From NCBI GenBank assembly GCA_902509905.1, contig CABWZI010000005.1, forward strand, positions 43,385 through 107,384: a stretch of 64,000 nucleotides of DNA. Direction: 5' to 3'. The stretch is from an uncultured Gammaproteobacteria bacterium (GTDB taxonomy: Bacteria > Pseudomonadota > Gammaproteobacteria > PS1 > Pseudothioglobaceae). Shown piece after piece: positions 20,723-29,994 of the stretch; the stretch's first letter is position 1; each line of letters opens with the position of its first letter. A program made the translations under genes and the position numbers. The notes beneath the pieces were generated by a model. The model was not told where the DNA came from. It did not search any database and saw only the letters and a program-made list of their open reading frames with translations.

Positions 20723-21565
20723 ATGAAAAAAATAATTTCATTATTTACATGTTTTTTTATTGTATTGGGTTTTACGCAAGTTTCATATGCTGAATCTGAT
20801 ACTTTAAAAAGACTTAAGAAGCAAGGCTATGCAACAGTAGCTGTTGCTAATGAGCCACCTTACTCTGATATTAAGTCGGATGGATACGTGACTGGCGCTG
20901 CACCTGATGTTGCTCGCGCTGTTCTTAATGTCCTAGGGGTTCCAGACCTTAAAGCTGAAGTTATTATGTATGGTGCTATGATTCCAGCTCTTCAAGCAAG
21001 AAGAGTAGATATGGCTACTTCAGGTCTTTATATAAAGCCTGGCAGATGTGAGTCAATCATTTATTCTGAGCCTGATCTTTGTGGTGCTGAAGCTTTTGCA
21101 GTTCCAGCGGGCAATCCAAACAATCTATTAACTTATGAAGATATTGCCGCTAATCCTTCATTAAAGATGACTACTTGTGCTGGTTGTGCTGAAGAAAAAT
21201 ACGCATTAGAGCGTGGTGTTAGTGCTGATCAAATTGTTTATTTTGATGCTCCTCCAAGTGGTATTAAGATGCTTCAACAAGGAAGAGTTGATGTATTTGC
21301 TCTATCAGGTTTAGGTACAGCAGATCTACTGAATAAAACTAATGATCCAAATCTTGAATTGGTAATGCCTGTTACAGGCGTTCCAATGGGTTGTGCTGGT
21401 GCAGCATTTAACAAGGATGATTTAGAGTTTAGATCTGAATACAATATGGCTTTAGCTATGCTAAAAGCTACTGGTGAATTTGCGGCTATAATAGAACCTT
21501 ATGGTTTCTCAGCAGAAGCAACTGCCAGTAAATCCTACTTGACTCAATGTCCTGATGGAATGTAA
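20723..21565 (+). CDS. ehuB: Ectoine/hydroxyectoine-type ABC transporter substrate-binding protein, EhuB-like
   Basis: This periplasmic family-3 binding protein is about 280 residues from the ATG at 20723, chosen because it follows AAGGAGAAAG and starts a classical signal peptide (MKKIISLFTCFFIVLG, cleavage after SYA). A longer open frame upstream is AT-rich leader sequence. Motifs resembling EhuB are ANEPPYSDIK, GAAPDVARAVLNVLGV, YGAMIPALQARR, SGLYIKPGRCESI and IVYFDAPPSGIKMLQQGRVD. Five or more cysteines in the mature part are unusual for the family. The specificity call is by memory of EhuB and would need a search; opine or polar amino acid binding is possible. Confidence 0.75.
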   Translation: MKKIISLFTCFFIVLGFTQVSYAESDTLKRLKKQGYATVAVANEPPYSDIKSDGYVTGAAPDVARAVLNVLGVPDLKAEVIMYGAMIPALQARRVDMATSGLYIKPGRCESIIYSEPDLCGAEAFAVPAGNPNNLLTYEDIAANPSLKMTTCAGCAEEKYALERGVSADQIVYFDAPPSGIKMLQQGRVDVFALSGLGTADLLNKTNDPNLELVMPVTGVPMGCAGAAFNKDDLEFRSEYNMALAMLKATGEFAAIIEPYGFSAEATASKSYLTQCPDGM

Positions 21566-21586
21566 ATTTATTTTATAATTTATCTT

Positions 21587-21613
21587 CCCTGTAATATCTT
21601 CAGGGCAGGTTTA
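21587..21613 (+). terminator. Terminator-like hairpin 1 downstream of ehuB
   Basis: A short stem CCCTG (21587-21591) pairs with CAGGG (21601-21605) around a 9-base loop, followed by CAGGTTTATTT. The stem is only five base pairs, so termination would be weak. It is a degenerate copy of the stronger hairpin 54 bases downstream. Confidence 0.45.
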
Positions 21614-21640
21614 TTTAGAATTTACTTAACAACCTAATCT

Positions 21641-21673
21641 GCCCTGTAATTAATTACAGGGCAGGTTTTTTTT
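21641..21673 (+). terminator. Intrinsic terminator/attenuator between ehuB and ehuC
   Basis: Bases 21641-21662 form a perfect 22-base palindrome (arms GCCCTGTAATT and AATTACAGGGC), followed by AGG and eight T residues at 21666-21673. This is a good intrinsic-terminator shape placed between the binding-protein gene and the permease genes. It would let ehuB be made in excess over ehuC and ehuD. Confidence 0.75.
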
Positions 21674-21685
21674 AGAATTTTTTTT

Positions 21686-22354
21686 ATGAATGAAGTCTTA
21701 AATTTCTACCCGATACTGATTAAAGGAACGATTACAACGATCCAATTAACAGTGCTAGGTGCTATTTTAGCTCTAGTTATTTCATTCATTGTAGGGCTAG
21801 CAAGAATCTCTAAATTCAAATCGGTTAGAGTGATTGCAATCATTTATCTGGAATTCTTTAGAGGCAGTTCAGCTCTTGTACAAATGTTCTTTATCTACTT
21901 TGTACTTCCAATGTGGGGTATATATTTTGATGCTCTCACTGCTGGAGTTGTTGCTTGTGGACTGAATGTTGGAGCCTATGGATCCGAAGTAGTTAGAGGC
22001 GCGATACTAGCTGTTGGAAAAGAACAGCATGAGGCTTCACAAGCTTTAAATTATTCTGTTTTCAAGAAATATAGGTATGTGATAATTCCTCAGGCTATTC
22101 CAATTATGATCCCTACATTTGGTAACCTTCTCATTGAGTTACTGAAGTTAACAGCAGTTGCATCTCTTATTACTATCTCTGATCTAACATTCATGGCTCA
22201 AATTATTAGAGTTCAGACTGCCCTTACTTTAGAGCCCTTTCTATTAATACTTGTCATTTACTTTGTTATTGCCTCAATCCTGGTCAAGATGGTTGACCTG
22301 ATTGCTAAAAAATTCAATAAAGGCCGAAATATTATGACTGCAGGAGATAAATAG
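21686..22354 (+). CDS. ehuC: Ectoine/amino-acid ABC transporter permease, EhuC-like
   Basis: This 222-residue His/Glu/Gln/Arg-type ABC permease has about five membrane segments. Family signatures include TIQLTVLGAILALVISF at the N-terminus, the EFFRGSSALVQMFFIYF motif (about residues 54-70) and the cytoplasmic EAA loop EASQALNYSVFKKYRYVIIP. The start ATG follows a T-rich stretch directly after the upstream terminator, and I see no Shine-Dalgarno sequence, so expression is probably low. It abuts the second permease with 2 bases between them. Confidence 0.87.
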   Translation: MNEVLNFYPILIKGTITTIQLTVLGAILALVISFIVGLARISKFKSVRVIAIIYLEFFRGSSALVQMFFIYFVLPMWGIYFDALTAGVVACGLNVGAYGSEVVRGAILAVGKEQHEASQALNYSVFKKYRYVIIPQAIPIMIPTFGNLLIELLKLTAVASLITISDLTFMAQIIRVQTALTLEPFLLILVIYFVIASILVKMVDLIAKKFNKGRNIMTAGDK

Positions 22355-22356
22355 TC

Positions 22357-23019
22357 ATGGAATGGAATTGGGATCACGCATTCGCAGTTTTACCGCAACT
22401 GGCTGACGGACTTGTTGTAACGATTCAAGCAACAATTGTTGCATCCCTTCTAGCTTATGTTTTGGGTTTGGGGATAGCCATTTTAAAAATGTCTAAAAGC
22501 AAGTTCACGCGTATCTCTTTATATTGGGTTACTGAGTTTGTAAGAAGAACGCCAATTCTTGTTCAGCTCTATGTTGTGTTTTATGTCCTACCTGACTTTG
22601 GAATTTTCCTTGAGGCATTTACATGTGGCGTAATAGTTCTTGGTATTCACTTTAGCACATATACGTCAGAAGTCTTTAGGGCTGGCATTGATAATGTTCC
22701 TAAAGGACAATGGGAGGCTGCTAAATCCCTCAACTACAGCCCAGTTCAAACATGGAAAAATGTTATTCTTCCTCAAGCAATACCTCCAATGATTCCCCCA
22801 CTTGCGAACTACTTGATAACAATGTTTAAAGAAACACCTTTACTTGCCGCAATAACAGTTGTTGAATTATTTAGGGCTGCTGACCAATATAGTAATAGTC
22901 ACTACACTTATCTTGAACCAATGACTTTGGTTGGAATATTCTTTTTAATTGTATCAATCCCATCTGCTATGCTAGCTATGAAACTTGAAAAGAAGTTTAA
23001 GCAAGCAAAAACAGCCTAA
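22357..23019 (+). CDS. ehuD: Ectoine/amino-acid ABC transporter permease, EhuD-like
   Basis: This 220-residue permease is the heterodimer partner of the preceding one. Signatures are GLVVTIQATIVASLLAYVLG, EFVRRTPILVQLYVVFYVLP (about residues 61-80) and the EAA loop WEAAKSLNYSPVQTWKNVILP, with MFKETPLLAAITVVELF near the C-terminus, a stretch typical of the EhuD/GltK-like branch. It starts 2 bases after ehuC and ends 27 bases before the convergent lon gene. Confidence 0.87.
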   Translation: MEWNWDHAFAVLPQLADGLVVTIQATIVASLLAYVLGLGIAILKMSKSKFTRISLYWVTEFVRRTPILVQLYVVFYVLPDFGIFLEAFTCGVIVLGIHFSTYTSEVFRAGIDNVPKGQWEAAKSLNYSPVQTWKNVILPQAIPPMIPPLANYLITMFKETPLLAAITVVELFRAADQYSNSHYTYLEPMTLVGIFFLIVSIPSAMLAMKLEKKFKQAKTA

Positions 23020-23028
23020 AAGTTAAAC

Positions 23029-23044
23029 CAAAGTAATTACTTTG
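23029..23044. terminator. Palindrome between convergent ehuD and lon
   Basis: A perfect 16-base palindrome (CAAAGTAATTACTTTG) fills the gap between the convergent stop codons. It could act as a weak bidirectional terminator. The stem is AT-rich and only an interrupted T-tract follows, so the call is tentative. Confidence 0.35.
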
Positions 23045-23046
23045 TC

Positions 23047-25386
23047 TTATTCTTTTTCAAGAGCAATATCTAGAACCTGATCAATCCATTTAACTTTAAT
23101 AATTTCAAGCTTACTTTTAATTTTTTCAGGAACTTCAGATAATTCTCGTTCGTTATCTTCAGGAATAATCACGGTTTTAATACCGCCTCTCATTGCTGCA
23201 AGAAGCTTTTCTTTTAGTCCTCCGATTGGTGTGATTTCACCTCGAAGCGTTATCTCTCCAGTCATTGCAACAGCAGCTTTTACTTTTCTGCCTGTTAGAA
23301 CTGAAACTAAAGCGGTGCACATTGCAGCACCAGCGCTAGGACCATCTTTTGGAGTGGAGCCATCAGGAACATGGATATGAATGTCCAACTTTTCATGGAA
23401 ATCATCAGATATTCCTAGGGAGTCGGCCCTCAATCTAGTGACAGACATAGCTGCTTGGATAGACTCCTTCATTACATCACCAAGCTGTCCAGTGTAATTT
23501 AGCTTACCTTTTCCTTTGTAGGAAGAAGCCTCAATAGTTAACAAATCTCCGCCAACTGATGTCCAAGCTAAACCAGTAACCTCTCCGATTTGGTTATGCT
23601 CCTCTGCAAGCCCAAATCTGAATTTCTTCATTCCTAAGAACTTGGGAAGGCTTTTAGAGTTAATAATTGCTTTTGTTTTGCGTTTTTTCAAAGTGACATC
23701 TTTAATCACTTTTCTGCAAATACTTCCAATCTCTCGGTCAAGATTTCTTACACCTGCTTCACGAGTGTAATAGCGAATAATATCCATAATCGCAGAATCT
23801 TTAAAGACTATTTCAGAGCTCTTAATCCCATTATTTTTCATTTGCTTAGCAATTAAGTGTCTTTTGGCAATCTCAAGCTTCTCATCTTCAGTGTAACCAG
23901 AGAGCTGAATTATTTCCATTCTATCTATCAAGGCGTCAGGAAGGTTTAAGGAGTTTGCAGTTGCTACAAACATTACTTGAGATAAATCATAGTCAACCTC
24001 TAAGTAGTGGTCATTAAATGTATGATTTTGCTCTGGATCCAATACCTCCAACATAGCTGAGCTTGGGTCGCCACGAAAATCTGAAGCCATTTTGTCTATC
24101 TCATCAAGCAAGAATAATGGATTTTTAACATTGACCTTTTGCATTTTTTGAACGATAGAGCCTGGCATCGCGCCAATATAAGTTCTTCTATGACCTCGGA
24201 TTTCTGCCTCATCTCTGACACCCCCAAGAGCCATTCTGACATACTTGCGATTGACGGATTTTGCAATCGACTCTCCCAAGGAAGTTTTACCTACTCCGGG
24301 TGGGCCAACCAAACACAATATGTTTGCCTTGTTGTGAGTCACTCTGCTCTGAACAGCAAGATGCTCCATAATTCTTTCCTTGACCTTATCTAACCCATAA
24401 TGATCTTCATCAAGAATCTTTTGGGCTCTCACTAAGTCCTTATTTGTTTTTGTTTTTTTACTCCATGGGACAGAGCATAGATTTTCAATATAAGTTCTTA
24501 TGATTGATGCATCGGATGACTGAGAAGACATTCTTTGGAGTTTATTTAGCTCACTTTGTGCTTTGTTTTTCGCTTCTTTAGGCATCTTTGCCTTATTGAT
24601 ATTATTTTGGAGCTCCTCAATTTCATTTTCGTCATCAAGCGTTCCAAGCTCCTTTTGAATGGACTTCATTTGTTCATTCAAATAGTAATCTCTTTGGTTA
24701 GACTCCATTTGCTTGCGAACCCTATTTTGAATCTTTTGTTCAGCACCTAGAACATCGAGTTCACCCTCAAGTATAGAAAGAATAGCCTCAAGGCGATCTT
24801 TTGCTAGCCCACTTTCAAGAAGACTTTGCTTCTCTTCAACCTTTAGGCTTAAATTTGCAATAATGACATCACTGAATCTCTCGATATCAGTTATTTCTTT
24901 AAGAACCTTATAAACCTCTTCAGGAATTTTTTTACTTAGTTTGATATATTTTTCAAAATTTTCTAAGGCCAGACGCATCATTGCTTTAATCTCAGTATCA
25001 TCATCAAAGCTGAGGGTACAATCACTTAGGACAACCTCTGTATACTCACCCAAATCAACAAATTCTTCAATTTTGCCTCGCTTAACTCCTTCAACCAAAA
25101 CCTTTATCGTTCCATCTGGCAGCTTCAGTAGTTGGAGGATTGTAGCAAGAGTACCAACTTTATGCAGCTCTTCGTTAGTTGGCTCTTCTATAGTTTCATC
25201 TTTTTGCGTTGCCAAGAATACATTTTTATCTGCTTCCATGGCTTGAGTAATGGCCTTTACTGAAGATTTTCTCCCTATGAATAGAGGAATAACTGTATGG
25301 GGAAAAACTACCACATCTCTCAGCGGGAGAAGAGGTATTGATTGCTTTACTATGCCGTTTGACTCTGCTGGGAATTCTGCTTCCAT
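23047..25386 (-). CDS. lon: ATP-dependent protease Lon
   Basis: Lon is a cytoplasmic AAA+ serine protease for misfolded and regulatory proteins. The 779-residue protein has the N-terminal substrate domain (LPLLPLRDVVVFPHTVIPL), Walker A GPPGVGKTS, Walker B PLFLLDEIDKM, and the C-terminal protease domain with S684 in PKDGPSAGAAM and K727 in GGLKEKLL, matching the Ser-Lys dyad spacing of E. coli Lon. Its start lies inside the hflX coding end, giving a 37-base overlap; the next candidate start would cut into the N-domain. In most relatives lon follows clpX directly; here hflX intervenes. Confidence 0.96.
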   Translation of the reverse strand: MEAEFPAESNGIVKQSIPLLPLRDVVVFPHTVIPLFIGRKSSVKAITQAMEADKNVFLATQKDETIEEPTNEELHKVGTLATILQLLKLPDGTIKVLVEGVKRGKIEEFVDLGEYTEVVLSDCTLSFDDDTEIKAMMRLALENFEKYIKLSKKIPEEVYKVLKEITDIERFSDVIIANLSLKVEEKQSLLESGLAKDRLEAILSILEGELDVLGAEQKIQNRVRKQMESNQRDYYLNEQMKSIQKELGTLDDENEIEELQNNINKAKMPKEAKNKAQSELNKLQRMSSQSSDASIIRTYIENLCSVPWSKKTKTNKDLVRAQKILDEDHYGLDKVKERIMEHLAVQSRVTHNKANILCLVGPPGVGKTSLGESIAKSVNRKYVRMALGGVRDEAEIRGHRRTYIGAMPGSIVQKMQKVNVKNPLFLLDEIDKMASDFRGDPSSAMLEVLDPEQNHTFNDHYLEVDYDLSQVMFVATANSLNLPDALIDRMEIIQLSGYTEDEKLEIAKRHLIAKQMKNNGIKSSEIVFKDSAIMDIIRYYTREAGVRNLDREIGSICRKVIKDVTLKKRKTKAIINSKSLPKFLGMKKFRFGLAEEHNQIGEVTGLAWTSVGGDLLTIEASSYKGKGKLNYTGQLGDVMKESIQAAMSVTRLRADSLGISDDFHEKLDIHIHVPDGSTPKDGPSAGAAMCTALVSVLTGRKVKAAVAMTGEITLRGEITPIGGLKEKLLAAMRGGIKTVIIPEDNERELSEVPEKIKSKLEIIKVKWIDQVLDIALEKE

Positions 25387-26681
25387 AATAATGAAACACC
25401 TTGCTTATCTAATAATCTTTCTAGATAGTGACTCGTAACGTTAATTTCAAGTAGCCATTGGCCAAATTCATTCATTATTTCCTTTTTTATAAATCCCACT
25501 CTGTGGATTTCACTTCTGATGTAAGCTGACTGAACATCTAGCTTAATGCTTGCAAAAGTCATCATCCCACTTAGACTTTGTGAGAGCGCCTCATATAGAA
25601 GATTAATTCCTTCACCTGTATGCGCTGATAGCCAAACACGATAAATGTTACCTTCATTGTCTTTATCTATTCTTGGCTGAAAATCATTGATACCATCGAT
25701 CTTATTCATAACGATGATTCTCTGAATTTCTTCAGCATCAATTTGTTCGATAATTTCCTCAACTTGCTCAATTTTATCTCTACTGTTTGGGTCAGAAGCA
25801 TCAACGACATGAAGAAGCACATTAGCCTGACGCGTTTCCTCCAAAGTTGATTTGAAAGCTTCTATGAGTTCATGTGGCAAGTCTTGAATAAATCCAACTG
25901 TATCAGCAATGACTGCCTCCCCAGATGCTGGCAACATAACTCTTCTGATTGTAGAGTCTAGCGTAGCAAACAACTTATCATCAGCATAAACCTGTGCTTT
26001 AGTTAATAGATTAAATAGAGTCGACTTTCCAGCATTGGTATAACCTGCAAGAGAAATCATGGGTAGCTGATTTTTGACTCTTGATTTTCGTCCTAGATCG
26101 TGCTGTTTATGGACTTTCGAGAGGCGCTTATTGATATTTTTAATTCTCAATGAGATTAACCGTTTATCAGTTTCTAACTGCGTTTCGCCAGGCCCTCGAA
26201 GTCCAATACCACCTTTTTGCCTTTCTAAGTGTGTCCAACCTCTGACAAGTCGTGTTGAAAGATGCTTTAATTGGGCTAGTTCAACTTGTAGCTTTCCTTC
26301 AAATGAGCTCGCTCTTAATGCAAAGATATCAAGAATAAGGCCAGTTCTATCCATCACTTGGCACTTTAATTCTTTTTCTAAGTTTCGTTCTTGGGATGGA
26401 GACAACTGTTGTGAGAAAATTACAAGCTCAATTTCATTTTCACTAACAAGTGATGCAAGCTCATCAACTTTACCTGTACCAATAAAAAACTGCGCTTTTG
26501 TAAAACTTCTTTTGATTGTTAATGTTTCAACAATATTTAAACCAGATGATTCAGCAAGTTGCTGAAATTCATCTACGCTACCATTTGAATGGCTACCTGA
26601 AGTGAGTTCAATGTGAACAAGGATTGTTCGTTCACCTTGACCAACTGCTTCTTTCTGGCGGTCAAACAAATCCGTAGACAT
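25350..26681 (-). CDS. hflX: Ribosome-associated GTPase HflX
   Basis: HflX is an Obg-superfamily GTPase that splits stalled ribosomes, notably under heat stress. The 443-residue protein has the N-terminal HflX domain with GTGKVDELASLV and the linker RVKGWTH-like RLVRGWTHLERQKGGIGLRGPGE region, followed by G1 GYTNAGKST, G3 DTVGFIQDLPHELIEAF and G4 NKID. C-terminal sequence is about 80 residues. It sits between clpX and lon rather than next to hfq, its usual gammaproteobacterial partner, which suggests a stress-response grouping. Confidence 0.94.
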   Translation of the reverse strand: MSTDLFDRQKEAVGQGERTILVHIELTSGSHSNGSVDEFQQLAESSGLNIVETLTIKRSFTKAQFFIGTGKVDELASLVSENEIELVIFSQQLSPSQERNLEKELKCQVMDRTGLILDIFALRASSFEGKLQVELAQLKHLSTRLVRGWTHLERQKGGIGLRGPGETQLETDKRLISLRIKNINKRLSKVHKQHDLGRKSRVKNQLPMISLAGYTNAGKSTLFNLLTKAQVYADDKLFATLDSTIRRVMLPASGEAVIADTVGFIQDLPHELIEAFKSTLEETRQANVLLHVVDASDPNSRDKIEQVEEIIEQIDAEEIQRIIVMNKIDGINDFQPRIDKDNEGNIYRVWLSAHTGEGINLLYEALSQSLSGMMTFASIKLDVQSAYIRSEIHRVGFIKKEIMNEFGQWLLEINVTSHYLERLLDKQGVSLLWKQNSQQSQTA

Positions 26682-26716
26682 ATTTAAAGTTTGATCATAT
26701 AAGAGCTAAAAAATCT

Positions 26717-27982
26717 TCAACTTGCTTTTCGAATACTAGTTTTCTTGCTATTTGACTCATGAAGAATGACAGGCTGCTTTAAACCTTCGACGACCGCTTT
26801 ATCTATAACAACCTCCTTTACAGAAGAAGCAGATGGTATTTCGTACATTGTTTCAAGAAGCAAATCCTCCATGATTGCTCTGAGGCCTCTTGCACCAGTT
26901 TTTCTTTTGAGCGCCAATCTAGCAATTGCAACTAGAGCATTTTTTCTAATGGAAAGCTTAACGCCCTCAATTGCAAAAAATTGTTGAAACTGTTTAACGA
27001 CTGAATTTTTTGGCTTGGTTAGAATCTCTATCAAAGCCTCTTCATCAAGCTCATCAAGTGAAGTATGGACAGCTAAACGACCAACTAGCTCAGGAATAAG
27101 TCCAAACTTTATTAAATCATCAGGCTCCAAGAATTTGTACAGTTCAGTCAAAGTCTTTTTATCACCCTCATCTTTTACATTGGCAGAAAAGCCTATTCCA
27201 GTAGCCTTTTCTACACGTCTATCAATAACCTTTCCGAGTCCATCAAATGCTCCGCCACAAATAAATAAGATTTTAGATGTATCCACATCGATGGTTTCCT
27301 GATTAGGATGTTTTCTTCCGCCCTGAGGAGGAACTGAAGCTATAGTACCCTCAATTAATTTAAGCATAGCCTGCTGAACACCTTCTCCAGAAACATCTCT
27401 TGTAATTGATGGTGAGTCTGACCGACGTGAGATTTTATCAATTTCATCAATAAATATGATGCCTTGTTCTGCTCTTTCTGGATCAAAATCACATTTGGAT
27501 AGTAGACTTTTGATTACATTTTCTACGTCATCTCCGACATAACCAGCTTCCGTTAATGTTGTTGCATCTGCCACCGCAAAAGGCACATCTAAAAATCTTG
27601 CCAAAGATTGAGCCAAGAGAGTTTTTCCGCTTCCAGTTGGGCCTATTAGTAATATATTGGATTTATCAAGTTCGACATCATTTGATACGTAATTAGATTT
27701 AAGCCTTTTATAGTGATTGTATACTGCAACGGATAAAACCTTTTTAGCATGAGACTGGCCAATGACATACTCATTCAGTGAGTTAAATAAATCTTTCGGA
27801 GTGTAATTCCAATCCTGATGTTGATCTTTTTTGTCCTTAATTGATTGCTCTTGAATTAGGTTGTAGCAAGAATCAATACATTCGTCACAAATATAGACAC
27901 CAGGACCAGCTATAAGACGAGAAACCTCATCCTTATTTTTAGAACAGAATGAACAACTTAGATCTTCAGTATTTTGATCCAT
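26717..27982 (-). CDS. clpX: ATP-dependent Clp protease ATP-binding subunit ClpX
   Basis: ClpX unfolds substrates for ClpP. The 421-residue protein starts with the zinc-binding domain ([11 protein letters not shown] and [10 protein letters not shown], about residues 10-40), then Walker [16 protein letters not shown] (about 113-127), Walker [12 protein letters not shown] and the arginine-rich sensor region [11 protein letters not shown]; the pore-loop region GYVGDDVE is present. The IGL/IGF-type ClpP-docking loop is seen as TGIGFSA. It is 12 bases downstream of clpP. Confidence 0.96.
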   Translation of the reverse strand: MDQNTEDLSCSFCSKNKDEVSRLIAGPGVYICDECIDSCYNLIQEQSIKDKKDQHQDWNYTPKDLFNSLNEYVIGQSHAKKVLSVAVYNHYKRLKSNYVSNDVELDKSNILLIGPTGSGKTLLAQSLARFLDVPFAVADATTLTEAGYVGDDVENVIKSLLSKCDFDPERAEQGIIFIDEIDKISRRSDSPSITRDVSGEGVQQAMLKLIEGTIASVPPQGGRKHPNQETIDVDTSKILFICGGAFDGLGKVIDRRVEKATGIGFSANVKDEGDKKTLTELYKFLEPDDLIKFGLIPELVGRLAVHTSLDELDEEALIEILTKPKNSVVKQFQQFFAIEGVKLSIRKNALVAIARLALKRKTGARGLRAIMEDLLLETMYEIPSASSVKEVVIDKAVVEGLKQPVILHESNSKKTSIRKAS

Positions 27983-27994
27983 TAGTTTACTTTA

Positions 27995-28591
27995 TCAACG
28001 TTTATTAATAACTTTATCAATGAGTCCATATTTTGCAGATTCAGAAGCAGACATAAAATTATCTCGATCTGTATCTTTCTGAATATTCTTTAAACTTTGA
28101 CCTGTATGCTCTTTGAGAATTGAATTCAGATTATCTCTCACCTTAAGAATTTCTTGAGCATGAATATCAATATCACTAGCCTGCCCAGAAAATCCACCTA
28201 AAGGCTGATGTATCATGCATCTTGCGTGGGGCAGAGCAAACCTTTTGCCCTTTGTGCCAGCAGTAAGAAGTAACGCACCCATACTCGCAGCCTGTCCGAT
28301 ACATAAAGTTGAAATATCAGGCTTAATGAACTGCATTGTATCGTAGATAGCCAAACCAGCAGTAACTGATCCTCCTGGAGAATTAATGTATAGGTGAATA
28401 TCTTTGTCTGGATTCTCAGATTCCAAGAATAGTAGCTGAGCCACAACCACATTTGCAGTGTAATCTTCAACAGGTCCAACAAGAAAAACTACGCGTTCTT
28501 TTAAAAGTCTTGAATAGATATCGTAAGCTCTCTCTCCTCTGCCTGAGCTTTCAACAACCATAGGAATTTGATTTAAATTTTGAATTGTCAT
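27995..28591 (-). CDS. clpP: ATP-dependent Clp protease proteolytic subunit
   Basis: This 198-residue serine peptidase forms the ClpXP chamber. S103 in [11 protein letters not shown] and H128 in [13 protein letters not shown] are the nucleophile and general base; the third triad residue lies in the [11 protein letters not shown] region near residue 175. [16 protein letters not shown] is the conserved oxyanion strand. It begins one base after the tig stop, in the tig-clpP-clpX order usual for proteobacteria. Confidence 0.97.
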   Translation of the reverse strand: MTIQNLNQIPMVVESSGRGERAYDIYSRLLKERVVFLVGPVEDYTANVVVAQLLFLESENPDKDIHLYINSPGGSVTAGLAIYDTMQFIKPDISTLCIGQAASMGALLLTAGTKGKRFALPHARCMIHQPLGGFSGQASDIDIHAQEILKVRDNLNSILKEHTGQSLKNIQKDTDRDNFMSASESAKYGLIDKVINKR

Positions 28592-28592
28592 A

Positions 28593-29891
28593 TTAATTTT
28601 GAGTATTCATTATTTCTAAAAAGTTTTTTTCAGTTGAGGTAACTTTTGCCTCATCTGCAATATGCTTTGCTACAAGATCTTCCACAACTATTGACTCTAT
28701 ATTGGCCAAGCGTGAAGGGTCAGTGTTGTACCAATCGATCATCTGCTGTGCACTCTCACCGTATTGAAGCGACATTTCATTTAGTTTAGCATCAACTAAG
28801 TCTTTCTCAGCCGTTATTTCTGAATCAGTTGCAATTTTATTAATCAGTAAGCCAAGCTTTACCCTTCTTGCAGCTTCCTCATTAAACATCTCTGCAGGAA
28901 GTTTACCTTTTGAAGGCATTCCTTGCTGCTCCATACGTGACTCCATATCTTGCTGAAGTCTTAAAGCCTCTGAAGAAACACTTCCCTCAGGCACCTCAAA
29001 ATCATTTGCCTCTAGTAGAGCTGAAAAAGCAGTATCTTTATTTTGCTGGACAAGTCGTGATTCCAACTCCATTTTCATTTGGCTAGTCATTCTTGTCTTC
29101 ATTGTTTCAAAGTCTTTTTCACCAAATTTCTTAGCAAACTCGTCATCCCTTTTGAGCTCAATAGGGGATCCAACTTCATTGACCTTAACTTTAAAAACAG
29201 CCTCTCTACCAGCTAAATTCTCAACGTGATAGTCTTCTGGAAATGTTGCATTAACCTCAACTGTTTTACCTGGAGCAATATCAATAAGGCCTTTTTCAAA
29301 GCCATCGATCATTGTGCCTCTTCCTAATACAATTTCAAATCCTTCGGCAGCTCCGCCCTCAAAAGATTCACCATCCATGAGTCCTTCAAAGTCTATAACT
29401 AATCGATCTCCTTCTTTTGATTTACGCTTGACGCTCTTATATTCAGTTGACCTGTCTTGAAGATCTTGCAACGCACGCTCTTCATCCTCTTCAGTCACTT
29501 TTGAGGTTACCTGGTCAATTTTTAGACTGGACAAAGTGTTTACTTTAATCTCAGGATAGACTTCAAATTCTATTGTGTAAATTAAACTCTCAGAATTTTC
29601 AGTATCAACATTTGTGAGTGAAGGCTGCGCTGCTGGAACTACATCCGCATCCTTTAGAGCATCCTCAAGGGTCTCACTGACCATTTCAGTTGCAGCATCT
29701 GATTTAGCACTTGCCCCAAATCTTTGGCGCAGAATATTTGCAGGGATTTTGCCTTTTCTAAAGCCATCAATACGAACCTTAGTTGCTAGACTCTTGATAA
29801 TTTTTTCTGTCTTGTCGTTGAACGTGTCTACTGGTAATTCAACTGTAAGGGATCTTTTAAGCCCGTCGAGTGTGTTGAGTGATGTCTTCAT
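28593..29891 (-). CDS. tig: Trigger factor
   Basis: Trigger factor is the ribosome-bound chaperone with peptidyl-prolyl isomerase activity. The 432-residue protein has the ribosome-binding signature GFRKGKIP (about residues 43-50), the FKBP-like PPIase domain (about 150-245, with [20 protein letters not shown] and [15 protein letters not shown]) and a long helical C-terminal chaperone domain. It is first of the tig-clpP-clpX-hflX-lon series. Confidence 0.95.
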   Translation of the reverse strand: MKTSLNTLDGLKRSLTVELPVDTFNDKTEKIIKSLATKVRIDGFRKGKIPANILRQRFGASAKSDAATEMVSETLEDALKDADVVPAAQPSLTNVDTENSESLIYTIEFEVYPEIKVNTLSSLKIDQVTSKVTEEDEERALQDLQDRSTEYKSVKRKSKEGDRLVIDFEGLMDGESFEGGAAEGFEIVLGRGTMIDGFEKGLIDIAPGKTVEVNATFPEDYHVENLAGREAVFKVKVNEVGSPIELKRDDEFAKKFGEKDFETMKTRMTSQMKMELESRLVQQNKDTAFSALLEANDFEVPEGSVSSEALRLQQDMESRMEQQGMPSKGKLPAEMFNEEAARRVKLGLLINKIATDSEITAEKDLVDAKLNEMSLQYGESAQQMIDWYNTDPSRLANIESIVVEDLVAKHIADEAKVTSTEKNFLEIMNTQN

Positions 29892-29927
29892 CTATTTCTA
29901 AATCCGTAACATGTTAAAAAAAGGCAA

Positions 29928-29933
29928 ATTATA
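29928..29933 (-). promoter_or_regulatory. Possible -10 box upstream of tig
   Basis: Read on the minus strand, a perfect TATAAT lies about 37 bases before the tig start codon. The -35 position is occupied by a T-run, not a recognisable hexamer. Nothing else in the 103-base gap between tig and the preceding enolase-superfamily gene looks like a clear terminator. Confidence 0.35.
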
Positions 29934-29994
29934 CAGTATTTTAGTGCTCAAAAAAAAGTGCACTTAAGACGTGTAAATATACGTGTACGGTATT

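Noticed and set aside
26074..26565. 163-residue open frame antisense to hflX
   Set aside because: It lies fully inside the conserved hflX gene, has no recognisable domain and its composition is that expected from the reverse strand of a coding region.
29934..29994. Repeated ACGTGTA words and an AAGTGCACTT palindrome after the enolase-family gene, considered as a terminator
   Set aside because: The palindrome has no room for a loop and the repeats are direct, so no convincing hairpin forms.
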